This document shows, piece after piece, positions 1-6,186 of a DNA stretch of 6,186 nt (its first letter is position 1; the number at the start of each line of letters is the position of its first letter). The position numbers and the translations under genes were made by a program. The stretch covers positions 1 through 6,186 of the forward strand of contig JAIXUR010000351.1 in NCBI GenBank assembly GCA_027483425.1. Direction: 5' to 3'. The stretch is from Cyanobacteriota bacterium. Its GTDB lineage: Bacteria; Cyanobacteriota; Cyanobacteriia; Phormidesmidales; Phormidesmidaceae. The notes beneath the pieces were generated by a model that saw only the letters and a list, made by a program, of their open reading frames with translations, did no database searches and was not told the DNA's origin.

Positions 1-681
1 CAAACTCAGCCTCAAAGCCTGGAACTGCACCAGGTCGTGCTCCGTCATCAGCCCCACCGCCCGCTCAAAAGGGGCATCGGAGCTGCCCCCAGGTACCACA
101 ATCACCACCGAGCTCACCCGGCGATCGGCCATCAGCCGGGCAATTTCTAGCACAGAACAATCTGGCCCGGCGGTGAGCACCTGGGCGGACATCACCTCCT
201 GCGCCAGCCGCAGCCGCAGCCAATCCACGGGCCGGGTCAATTGCCGCAGGCTTTCGTGGGTAACTAGGCCCACCAGGCGTTCCTGCTCATCCACAATTGG
301 CAGGTGGCGAATGTGGTGCTGTTGCAGCAGCTCAATGGTGCTAAACAGGTCGGCAAGGTCAGATTGACGGCGGGTGATCACCGGTTGGGCCATCGCCTCC
401 GCCACCAAAAGCTGATCGAGGGGCTGCTGCTGGGCACTGAGGCGCACCACATCTCGCTCGGTCAAGATGCCCACTACTCGGTCGTTGTCTACCACCACCA
501 CACAGCTAGAGCGAGTCTCTGGGTGTAGGCTGTCCTCGGAGGTGTGGTCGCGGTCAATCGGGCAAAGGGTGCGAACGCCGCTCATCAGGGCGATCGCGCC
601 CATCACCAAGCTATCTGGCCCAATGGTCAAGGGATCGCGAATAATTGCAGCCGTAAGATCAGCGGGCCTGGGGGTAGCCAT
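1..681 (-). CDS. CBS-domain signalling protein, N-terminal part (runs off left edge)
   Basis: The reverse strand reads open for 227 codons from ATG at 681 to the window edge. I see three CBS-type repeats. CBS1 (about residues 14-82) ends in VVGILTERDVVRLS and carries an insert around residues 40-58. CBS2 (about 97-150) contains IRHLPIVDEQERLVGLVTHE. CBS3 (about 163-222) contains VSSVVIVV and AVGLMTEHDLV. A fourth CBS repeat probably follows beyond the edge. CBS pairs usually bind adenine nucleotides and regulate an attached module. In cyanobacteria this N-terminus typically precedes PAS/GAF domains and a histidine kinase or GGDEF output, but that part is not visible, so the output is unknown. 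The start is well fixed: an in-frame TAG lies seven codons upstream with no other start between, and a weak GAGG Shine-Dalgarno sits at 694-697. Codons are strongly GC-ending, unlike the genes to the right. It is likely soluble, since no signal peptide or membrane segment is seen. Confidence 0.9.
   Translation of the reverse strand, partial: MATPRPADLTAAIIRDPLTIGPDSLVMGAIALMSGVRTLCPIDRDHTSEDSLHPETRSSCVVVVDNDRVVGILTERDVVRLSAQQQPLDQLLVAEAMAQPVITRRQSDLADLFSTIELLQQHHIRHLPIVDEQERLVGLVTHESLRQLTRPVDWLRLRLAQEVMSAQVLTAGPDCSVLEIARLMADRRVSSVVIVVPGGSSDAPFERAVGLMTEHDLVQFQALRLSL
590..597. repeat. HIP1 octamer inside the CBS gene
   Basis: This is a perfect GCGATCGC palindrome. HIP1 is strongly over-represented in many cyanobacterial genomes and is the main base-level clue to the host here. 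The copy lies within the CBS1 coding region and encodes part of the segment GAIALM. Confidence 0.8.
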
Positions 682-713
682 GGGTCTAGCCCACCTCAGC
701 TATACAACATACC

Positions 714-742
714 AGTATCATCCATTTGTCCGGTCTCCTCAA
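714..742 (-). promoter_or_regulatory. Candidate sigma-70 promoter of the CBS gene
   Basis: On the minus strand, TTGAGG (737-742) and GATACT (714-719) are separated by exactly 17 bases. Each box matches the sigma-70 consensus at four of six positions. A transcript would start near 707 and have a leader of about 25 bases before the ATG at 681, which fits the weak ribosome site at 694-697. The prediction rests on sequence only. Other A/T-rich hexamers lie nearby (TATGTT, TATAGC), so the exact box is uncertain. Confidence 0.4.
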
Positions 743-1145
743 TTGACCAAGTCATCTATTTAGAGTGCCCGCCCCATCCCCCGATATCCCCAGGCAAACG
801 CCCCTGGACAAAAAGCTTAGCCAAAACCCTGAGTCGCAGTTAGACATTTCAATCAGCCTGGATCCACAGCTCTAGCATTCGAAGATACGTGTAATTCAGC
901 ATTTTGCCTGAGATTTTTGCTGCCGATCGGGAGGGTATTTGGGAAAAGTTCAGGCAACTGACCGAAGAAAACCATCACAACCGGGGCAGACTCTATGTAA
1001 AACTTTGTTAATTTGCGACAGGCTGACTGACGGCCCTGAGCACTCTCAAGAGGTGGACTGCAACCAAAGAAAAACCATGATCTTAACAGTTCTACAAAGG
1101 TGGTAAATATTACTTTATGATCACAGCAGGCAACTAAGCAAGATG

Positions 1146-1153
1146 GCGATCGC
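1146..1153. repeat. HIP1 octamer in the intergenic region
   Basis: This is the second perfect GCGATCGC copy in the window. It is followed at 1159-1169 by an 11-base palindrome, TTGCC-A-GGCAA. No HIP1 copy was found in the binding-protein or kinase genes, which make up most of the window. Confidence 0.75.
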
Positions 1154-1158
1154 TGTCG

Positions 1159-1169
1159 TTGCCAGGCAA
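1159..1169. repeat. Short palindrome TTGCC-A-GGCAA
   Basis: This is a perfect 5-base dyad around a central A. Its left half, with the preceding base (GTTGCC, 1158-1163), can also pair with GGCAAC at 1129-1134. The motif CAGGCAA occurs at both 1127-1133 and 1163-1169. It could be a small operator or simply repeat debris, and no specific regulator is recognised. Confidence 0.3.
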
Positions 1170-1277
1170 GCCTAAGCTATGATTACCAGACTCTTGCCGA
1201 GATTCCAATGGGCTGACAGCCAATCGAATCTAAGCGTAGCTTGCTCAGCTTCTTCTTGAGTCGTTTTGTAAAGATAA

Positions 1278-1315
1278 GTAGGCGGCCCTACATAAACATT
1301 GCTCTGTCATAGCGT
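1278..1315 (+). promoter_or_regulatory. Candidate NtcA-type site with a possible -10 box
   Basis: A perfect GTA-N8-TAC palindrome lies at 1278-1291, the consensus for NtcA, the cyanobacterial global nitrogen regulator. A TAN3T hexamer (TAGCGT, 1310-1315) follows 18 bases later. Activated NtcA promoters usually have about 20-24 bases there, so the spacing is short. The centre GGCGGCCC is also more GC-rich than usual. One such palindrome has roughly a one-in-five chance of appearing at random in a region this long. If real, it would link the downstream NitT/TauT-like binding protein to nitrogen status, through a leader of about 230 bases. Confidence 0.25.
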
Positions 1316-1336
1316 TCGCGGATTGGTTTCAACGCA

Positions 1337-1366
1337 GGAGCGAAGCGGAGCGAAATGTGGCGAAAT
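1337..1366 (+). repeat. Three 10-bp phased direct repeats
   Basis: The core GGAGCGAA occurs at 1337-1344 and 1347-1354, and a variant, GTGGCGAA, at 1357-1364. CGAAATGT is exact at both 1351-1358 and 1361-1368. The 10-base period places all copies on one face of the helix, as expected for cooperative binding of a regulator, though slippage of a simple repeat would look the same. Confidence 0.5.
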
Positions 1367-1403
1367 GTATACCTGCAGCGGTTTCTCTAGAGGTGACATT
1401 TCG
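1361..1403. repeat. Imperfect inverted repeat (possible hairpin or operator)
   Basis: CGAAATGT (1361-1368) pairs with ACATTTCG (1396-1403), and ACCT (1371-1374) pairs with AGGT (1391-1394). This leaves a small internal asymmetry (AT against G) and a 16-base loop. Twelve pairs in all make a plausible hairpin in RNA, or an operator dyad in DNA. The left arm is the last copy of the 10-bp phased repeat, so the two elements overlap. Confidence 0.5.
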
Positions 1404-1446
1404 GTCGTTGGCGGAGTCTGTCATTCCTCCCCATGGTCAGTATGAC

Positions 1447-1493
1447 ATCGCCTAATTAGGTTTTTTTACCTATGGCGATTTTATTTTCTTTTT
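1447..1493 (+). terminator. Terminator-like hairpin in the leader of the binding-protein gene
   Basis: ATCGCC (1447-1452) pairs with GGCGAT (1474-1479), and TAGGT (1457-1461) pairs with ACCTA (1468-1472) around a T6 loop. A T-rich tail at 1479-1493, interrupted by one A and one C, follows directly. This has the form of an intrinsic terminator facing the gene that starts at 1548. It could be a leader attenuator, or the end of an unannotated short transcript. The internal loop (TAAT against T) weakens it. Confidence 0.45.
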
Positions 1494-1547
1494 GAGAAGA
1501 CTAAGTTCCATTCCCCATCTTTACAGCCTAGGCTAAAACGGTTAATA

Positions 1548-2516
1548 ATGAAATTTCACCGACGCTTATTGCTCTTTTCTTTTTTCTCCTGTGCTCTGGC
1601 AATTCTTGGCAGTTGCATGCCAGCGACTGTCCCGACTCTGCGAGTGGGGGCGAATGTTTGGCCCGGTTATGAACCTCTCTTTTTAGCGAGGGATCTGGGT
1701 TATTACGACAATCATCCCGTACAACTGGTGGATTATCCTTCGGCGACAGAAGTGAGTCGAGCCTTACGCAACGGCGAGTTAGAAGTGGCCGCCTTAACCT
1801 TAGACGAGGCTCTTTATCTGAGCGAAACCAATCCCGACATCCGGATAGTGCTGATTACCGATGTGTCTGCCGGAGGGGATGCCATTATTGCCAAGCCAGA
1901 GATAGAAACGCTGGCAGATTTAAAAGGACGACGAGTTGGAGTAGAATCCACTGCATTGGGCGCGTATGTTATTACCCGAGCTCTTGACCAGGTGGGGTTG
2001 TCTCCCCAAGATATTGAAATTGTTTCCCTAGGGATATCTGAACATGAGTACAGCTTCAAGCAGGGACTGGTAGATGCAGTGGTAACCTTTGACCCTGCTC
2101 GGTCTAATCTACTGGCTATGGGAGCCAATTTGGTATTTGACAGCACCCAGATTCCAGGGGAAATTGTGGATGTGCTGGTTGTTCCGAAAACCGTCCTGGA
2201 CAGTCAGAGAAAAACCCTAGACGGGTTAGTGCAAGGTTGGTTCCAGGCCCTTGACTATTTGGCCAAAGAGCCCGAGGATGCGGCAAAACGTGTGGCCCCT
2301 CGGCCAGGAGTGGAGCCTGAGCAATTTTTAGCCTCGTTGGAATTACTACATATTCCAGACCTGACAGAAAATCAGGAATTGTTAAGTAAAGCGGATCCAA
2401 AGCTTCTTCAGGTAGCAAGGCAATTATCTGAGCTCATGCTTGAAAAGGATTTATTAAGACAAGCCGTTGAAACAGAGGCGCTTTTAGATGATCGTTTAGT
2501 CAAAGGCCTGCCATAG
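1548..2516 (+). CDS. Lipoprotein solute-binding protein, NMT1/SsuA-like (NitT/TauT type)
   Basis: This 322-residue protein is complete and of normal length for the family. The N-terminus is a lipoprotein signal: basic residues (KFHRR), a hydrophobic stretch, and the lipobox LGSC with C23 as the probable lipidated residue, so it should be anchored to a membrane outside the cytoplasm. The periplasmic-binding fold type II is indicated by LRVGANVWPGYEPLFLAR (31-48), GELEVAALTLDEA (76-88), and the hinge-side segment TLADLKGRRVGVES (121-134). Family members bind nitrate, sulfonates, pyrimidine precursors and other small ligands. The ligand here cannot be named. No permease or ATPase gene adjoins it. 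Instead a sensor kinase begins 48 bases after its stop, suggesting a role as sensor partner rather than in transport. ATG 1548 is the first usual start after an in-frame TGA at 1443. No clear Shine-Dalgarno precedes it. Confidence 0.92.
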   Translation: MKFHRRLLLFSFFSCALAILGSCMPATVPTLRVGANVWPGYEPLFLARDLGYYDNHPVQLVDYPSATEVSRALRNGELEVAALTLDEALYLSETNPDIRIVLITDVSAGGDAIIAKPEIETLADLKGRRVGVESTALGAYVITRALDQVGLSPQDIEIVSLGISEHEYSFKQGLVDAVVTFDPARSNLLAMGANLVFDSTQIPGEIVDVLVVPKTVLDSQRKTLDGLVQGWFQALDYLAKEPEDAAKRVAPRPGVEPEQFLASLELLHIPDLTENQELLSKADPKLLQVARQLSELMLEKDLLRQAVETEALLDDRLVKGLP

Positions 2517-2564
2517 TTCTCGATTTAAGATCTCTTGCTAACCTGGAAACCTAATACAGTCTTC

Positions 2565-5500
2565 ATGAAACGTTTCCCGTTCCCTCTACAGTATTCGATT
2601 CCAGCGGTGCTGCTTTTACTCAGTAGCATCTCTGGTTTCTACGCCTTTCAGCGGGAAATATCAGCAGCAGACCGACGGGTAGAAGAGCAAACGATTCAAA
2701 GAGCAAAATTTAAAGGCAGTAAAACTTCCGCACTATTGGATTTTATTTATCGCACGCAGGAGGATAATAGTTCTAATTTAGAAGAGGTCAATCTCGTCGT
2801 CAGTCAGCTAGGAGGAGATCCAAATTTGAAGCTGGCCGTACTGCTAAATGAGGAGAATCAGGTCACTTTTTCAACTCATTATAACTTGCGTGGCCAGCCT
2901 GTAGAAAAAATACCGTTAGGCGACATAGCAAGCATTACTGCTATGTTGACTCAAGCAAGGCAAACTCTGGCGGGACAAGTCACGGTCAAGCAAGACCGGC
3001 AGAGTTTACTGGCCTTTTACCCGGTAAGACTGCAGCCCAAATCAGGAGAGCTGCGCTCATCGCAGTTTGGCGTTTTGGTGCTGGAGTACGATATGGCTGC
3101 ACAAAAACAGCAGACGCGCCAGGATGGTCTACTACGCTGGTTACAGGCCAGTGGGGTGTTAGTGCTGCTGTATGCGTTTGCATGGCTCTTCTTTGAGAGA
3201 ACCGTGACTCGCCGAGCAGCTCACCTGGTTTCGGTGAGCAACAGTCTGGCCGAGGGAAATCTGGGGAAACGAGCACAGCTGCGGGGCTCAGATGAACTTG
3301 CACAGATTGCTGCTGCGTTCAATCGCATGGCCAGTCAGCTGCAACTCGAAACTCAGGAGCTACGCCAGGCCAAACATGAGCGAGAACACGCTGAAGAAGC
3401 ATTGCGGCAAATCATTGCAGGCACTGCCGCTTTTACAGGTCAGGACTTTTTCCCTAAATTAGTCAGCCACATCGCCGAAGCCCTGGCGGTTCGCTATGTT
3501 TCCGTTGCTCAGGCAACTCCTCAAGGCTTCCACATGCTCGCGCTTTACGCCGATGGCACCTTGCAGTCCACAACGCAGTTTGTGGATTACAGCATCGTTC
3601 CCTGCTGCATGGAGTCTGGGCAAACCAGGCAATGTTGTCTGCCTGAGGCACTGCGGTTACTTTACCCAGAGAATGCTGGTTTGGATAAAATAACCGTTGA
3701 GAGCTGTTTCGGGGTTGGGCTACAAACCACTGGCGGCAAAACCATTGGCAGTTTGTGCATTCTTCACGATCGCCCCTTACCCGATTTGGAATGGGCTAAA
3801 ACTCTCTTAAATATTTTTGCGGTTCGCGCTGGCGCTGAACTCGAACGCTATCAAACCTCCCTAGAACTCGAACAATTAAATAACCAGCTCGAACAGCGGG
3901 TACAAGAGCGTACTGAGCAACTCCGGGAAAGAGAGCTGCAGCTTGAGGATTTGTTTGATAATGCACACGATCTCATTCAGAGCGTGTGCCTCAGTGATGG
4001 CCACTTTGAGTATGTCAATCGAGCCTGGCTTAAAACCCTCGGCTATAGCAGAGACGAAGTAGAAGGCTTAACTATTTTCGATATTTTGCATCCGTCTCAC
4101 CATGAATATTATAAGAGTTTAATGGCAAGGGTTTTGGATGGCGAGACCTCTAGGCCTGAACGCATTGAACAAACTTTTCTTACTAAAGATCGACAAGAAA
4201 TCCTGGTGGAAGGTAGCCTTAATTGTCGCTTTGTCAACAATCTTCCGGTTGCTACTCGGGCTATTTTTCGAGACATTACTGAACGCAAGCAAGCTGAAAT
4301 ACGACTTAAACAAAGTGAGCTGCGCTATGCCAGTCTAGCCGCCATTGCCCCAGTGGGTATTTTTCGGACTGATGCCCAGGGCAATTGTCTTTATGTCAAT
4401 GAGCAGTGGTGTAAATTTGCCGGCTTGTCACCGGCTGAAGCTATGGGTCAGGGATGGGTGCGGGCGCTTTACCCCGAGGATCAAGCAGCCGTATGTGCTG
4501 GGTGGTATGTATCTGCCCAGGAAAACCGTCCCTTCAGTTTGGAATATCGCTTTCAGGCGACCAGTGGCAAAATTACCTGGCTCTATGGACAGTCTGGAGC
4601 TGAAAAGGATGCCGAAGGCAATATTACTAGCTATATCGGCACCGTTACAGATATTACCGATCGAAAACAGGCCGAACAGCAACTTCGCGATAGTGAACTA
4701 CGCTACGCCAGTCTGGCAGCAATCGCTCCTGTAGGTATCTTTCGCAGTGATATTCAGGGCAACTGTCTTTACGTCAATGAGCAGTGGTGTCAGTTTGCCG
4801 GCTTGAGGCCTGAACAGGCCCTTGGCATGGGTTGGTCCCAGGCCATCCACCCAGACGATCGCCAACAGGTTGAGACTAAATGGAATGATGCTATCCGGGA
4901 AAACTACTCTTTCAAAATGGAATACCGCTTTCAACGTCCAGATGGAAAGATCACCTGGCTGTATGCCCAGGCGAGTGTAGAGCGAGATGCCAAAGATTTA
5001 GTCACAGGCTACGTTAGTACCCTGACAAACATTACAGAGTTGAAAGCTGCCGAATTTCAACTGCAAGCTGCCAATCAAGAATTGCTGCGAGCGACTCGCC
5101 TAAAAGATGAATTTTTGGCCACCATGAGTCACGAATTACGCACCCCTCTCAATGCCATTTTAGGTATGACTGAAGGCCTACAGGAACAAGTTTTTGGTGC
5201 CATTACTAAAAAACAAGATAAAGCCCTGAGCACAATTGCCCATAGCGGCTTCCATTTACTGGAATTAATTACTGATATTCTTGATCTGGCAAAAATTGAA
5301 TCTGGTCAAATTGAGCTGGATTTTCAACTAAAATCGATACTACCCTTATGTCAGTCAAGTATTGTTTTTATTAAGCAGCAGGCCTACAAAAAGCGAATCA
5401 ATGTTGAGTCTCGGCTGTCTGATAATTTACCCAATCTCATGATCGATGAGCGACGAATTCGTCAGGTTTTGATCAATTTACTCAGCAACGCCGTCAAGTT

Positions 5501-6186
5501 TACGCCGGAGGGTGGTCAAATTACTCTTAAGGTAGAGTATTTTTCACAACCCATGGACGTTGACGCTAAGCATAGTAGTCTGAACATTGATGTCACTCAA
5601 CTGCCATTAAAAGACTTAACCTCACACAGCACGGTGAGGTTTTCAATACAAGATACTGGAATTGGCATTGCCCCTGAGCATATCGAACGACTTTTCGAAC
5701 CTTTTGTCCAGGTCGATGGTGCGCTCAACCGCCATTACTCGGGTACAGGTTTAGGTTTAGCGCTGGTCAAAGACATTGTTGAACTGCATGGCGGCACCGT
5801 TGGGCTCACTAGTGAAGTAGGGGTTGGTAGCTGTTTTACCTTTGACTTGCCCTGTGAAAAGTATGACGGCAGAACTACTGCATCTCTAATTCACAAGGAT
5901 ATGCCAGGGGCTGAACACGATCAGCCACTCGTTCAGAAGCACAACTCTCCGCTCATTTTACTAGCTGAAGATAACGAAGCCAACATTCTTACAATATCTA
6001 GCTACCTGACTGCGAAAGGTTATAAGGTTTGCCTGGCAAAAAATGGGCGAGAAGCCGTTGATCAAGTTCAATCTGAACATCCTGATCTGATTTTAATGGA
6101 TATACAAATGCCAGAGATGGATGGCTTAGAAGCAATTCAAAAAATTCGGCAGATTTCCGAGGTCGCAAGCATCCCGATTATTGCCC
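2565..6186 (+). CDS. Membrane hybrid sensor histidine kinase (HAMP-GAF-PAS3-HisKA-ATPase-receiver), open at right edge
   Basis: The frame is open for 1207 codons from ATG 2565 to the window end. Domains in order: TM1 (10-28), extracytoplasmic sensor (about 29-190, no family recognised), TM2 (192-210), HAMP (about 211-262), GAF (about 283-430), coiled coil (427-461), PAS1 (462-578), PAS2 (586-704), PAS3 (712-830), HisKA (about 846-910) with H856 in SHELRTPLN, and HATPase with N box (N971 to N975), G1 box DTGIG (1030-1034), F box FEPF (1044-1047) and G2 box GTGLGLA (1060-1066). The receiver starts near 1129, with acidic pair E1135/D1136 and phosphoacceptor D1179 in LMDIQMPEMDG. It is cut before the conserved Thr/Ser and Lys, and further receivers or an Hpt domain may follow. 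All kinase motifs are intact. It is probably co-transcribed with the binding-protein gene. The start has no strong Shine-Dalgarno, but an in-frame TAA at 2526 leaves only a TTG (2535) as alternative. Confidence 0.93.
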   Translation, partial: MKRFPFPLQYSIPAVLLLLSSISGFYAFQREISAADRRVEEQTIQRAKFKGSKTSALLDFIYRTQEDNSSNLEEVNLVVSQLGGDPNLKLAVLLNEENQVTFSTHYNLRGQPVEKIPLGDIASITAMLTQARQTLAGQVTVKQDRQSLLAFYPVRLQPKSGELRSSQFGVLVLEYDMAAQKQQTRQDGLLRWLQASGVLVLLYAFAWLFFERTVTRRAAHLVSVSNSLAEGNLGKRAQLRGSDELAQIAAAFNRMASQLQLETQELRQAKHEREHAEEALRQIIAGTAAFTGQDFFPKLVSHIAEALAVRYVSVAQATPQGFHMLALYADGTLQSTTQFVDYSIVPCCMESGQTRQCCLPEALRLLYPENAGLDKITVESCFGVGLQTTGGKTIGSLCILHDRPLPDLEWAKTLLNIFAVRAGAELERYQTSLELEQLNNQLEQRVQERTEQLRERELQLEDLFDNAHDLIQSVCLSDGHFEYVNRAWLKTLGYSRDEVEGLTIFDILHPSHHEYYKSLMARVLDGETSRPERIEQTFLTKDRQEILVEGSLNCRFVNNLPVATRAIFRDITERKQAEIRLKQSELRYASLAAIAPVGIFRTDAQGNCLYVNEQWCKFAGLSPAEAMGQGWVRALYPEDQAAVCAGWYVSAQENRPFSLEYRFQATSGKITWLYGQSGAEKDAEGNITSYIGTVTDITDRKQAEQQLRDSELRYASLAAIAPVGIFRSDIQGNCLYVNEQWCQFAGLRPEQALGMGWSQAIHPDDRQQVETKWNDAIRENYSFKMEYRFQRPDGKITWLYAQASVERDAKDLVTGYVSTLTNITELKAAEFQLQAANQELLRATRLKDEFLATMSHELRTPLNAILGMTEGLQEQVFGAITKKQDKALSTIAHSGFHLLELITDILDLAKIESGQIELDFQLKSILPLCQSSIVFIKQQAYKKRINVESRLSDNLPNLMIDERRIRQVLINLLSNAVKFTPEGGQITLKVEYFSQPMDVDAKHSSLNIDVTQLPLKDLTSHSTVRFSIQDTGIGIAPEHIERLFEPFVQVDGALNRHYSGTGLGLALVKDIVELHGGTVGLTSEVGVGSCFTFDLPCEKYDGRTTASLIHKDMPGAEHDQPLVQKHNSPLILLAEDNEANILTISSYLTAKGYKVCLAKNGREAVDQVQSEHPDLILMDIQMPEMDGLEAIQKIRQISEVASIPIIA
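4320..5075 (+). repeat. Tandem duplication of a 126-codon PAS unit in the kinase gene
   Basis: Two in-frame units of exactly 378 bases (4320-4697 and 4698-5075) encode PAS2 and PAS3 plus their linkers. Both begin LRYASLAAIAPVGIFR and share QGNCLYVNEQWC, EYRFQ and GKITWLY. By hand alignment about 71 of 119 residues match (about 60%). The first third is nearly identical, the ligand-pocket and helix regions in the middle differ, and the end is moderately alike. At base level the longest identical runs I saw are around 4395-4412 against 4773-4790. PAS1 is clearly a different type, so this is a local duplication. Confidence 0.9.

Larger units (their letters stand above)
682..1547. other. Divergent intergenic region, no gene seen
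   Basis: This 866-base stretch separates two divergently oriented genes. No reading frame of useful length or recognisable protein similarity was found on either strand, and I recognise no tRNA or named riboswitch. The part from about 760 to 1130 shows little apart from a weak CCAGG/CCTGG inverted repeat (790-807). The part from 1146 to 1493 is dense in short palindromes and repeats, listed separately. Fragments such as AAGCGTAGCTTGC (near 1232) and AGCGTTCGCGG (1311-1321) resemble the short dispersed repeats common between genes in filamentous cyanobacteria. That resemblance is from memory and not proven here. Confidence 0.7.

Noticed and set aside
790..807. CCAGG/CCTGG inverted repeat as a terminator
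   Set aside because: The arms are five bases around an eight-base loop, there is no T tract on either strand, and no gene ends here.
173..843. Several plus-strand open frames of 64-99 codons in the left part
   Set aside because: They are antisense to, or overhang, the CBS gene, are rich in Ser/Arg, and show no domain or ribosome site. The minus-strand frame has clear CBS motifs.
1076..1108. Nine-codon frame starting with ATG near 1077
   Set aside because: It is too short, has no supported ribosome site, and no downstream gene within reach.
1270..1320. Possible glutamine (glnA) riboswitch, because of AAGTAGG near 1275
   Set aside because: The other conserved parts (GTTCA and the closing GAAGGAACGC-like segment) are absent.
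1311..1336. tRNA T-arm or CRISPR-repeat resemblance (GCGTT...AACGC, GTTTCAAC)
   Set aside because: It is only a 5-base stem with a 14-base loop. There are no other tRNA arms, and no second repeat copy at spacer distance.
1400..1547. TPP riboswitch before the NMT1-like gene
   Set aside because: The conserved CTGAGA and CTGATGAG-type blocks are not present.
1814..2418. Minus-strand frames of 100-110 codons inside the binding-protein gene
   Set aside because: They lie opposite a well-supported gene and carry no recognisable motif.
2986..4934. Short frames on both strands within the kinase region
   Set aside because: All overlap the continuous 1207-codon kinase frame, which shows every expected motif without a break.

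Overview
The window looks like cyanobacterial chromosome. Two perfect copies of the HIP1 octamer GCGATCGC (590-597 and 1146-1153) are present. The left-edge protein has the CBS-repeat N-terminus seen in large cyanobacterial multi-sensor proteins, and the right-hand kinase has the GAF/PAS/HisKA/receiver layout common in filamentous cyanobacteria. The species cannot be determined from this sequence alone.

Layout. (1) Positions 1-681, minus strand: the N-terminal 227 residues of a CBS-domain protein that continues past the left edge. (2) Positions 682-1547: a divergent intergenic region of 866 bases with no convincing gene. It holds a candidate promoter for the CBS gene, a perfect NtcA-type GTA-N8-TAC palindrome, 10-bp phased repeats that run into an imperfect inverted repeat, and a hairpin with a T-rich tail about 55 bases before the next gene. 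(3) Positions 1548-2516, plus strand: a lipoprotein solute-binding protein of the NMT1/SsuA-like (NitT/TauT-type) family. (4) Positions 2565-6186, plus strand, open at the right edge: a membrane-bound hybrid sensor histidine kinase. Its order is TM, extracytoplasmic sensor, TM, HAMP, GAF, coiled coil, three PAS domains, HisKA, ATPase and receiver.

How they may work together. The binding protein and the kinase are 48 bases apart on the same strand, and no permease or ATPase gene lies on either side within the window. The simplest reading is a ligand-sensing operon. The lipoprotein would capture a small molecule outside the inner membrane and present it to the kinase sensor domain, which would then send phosphate through H856 to D1179 of the attached receiver. 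This pairing is an inference, and it is the most interesting feature of the window. The CBS gene is divergent, clearly richer in GC, and may be an unrelated signalling gene.
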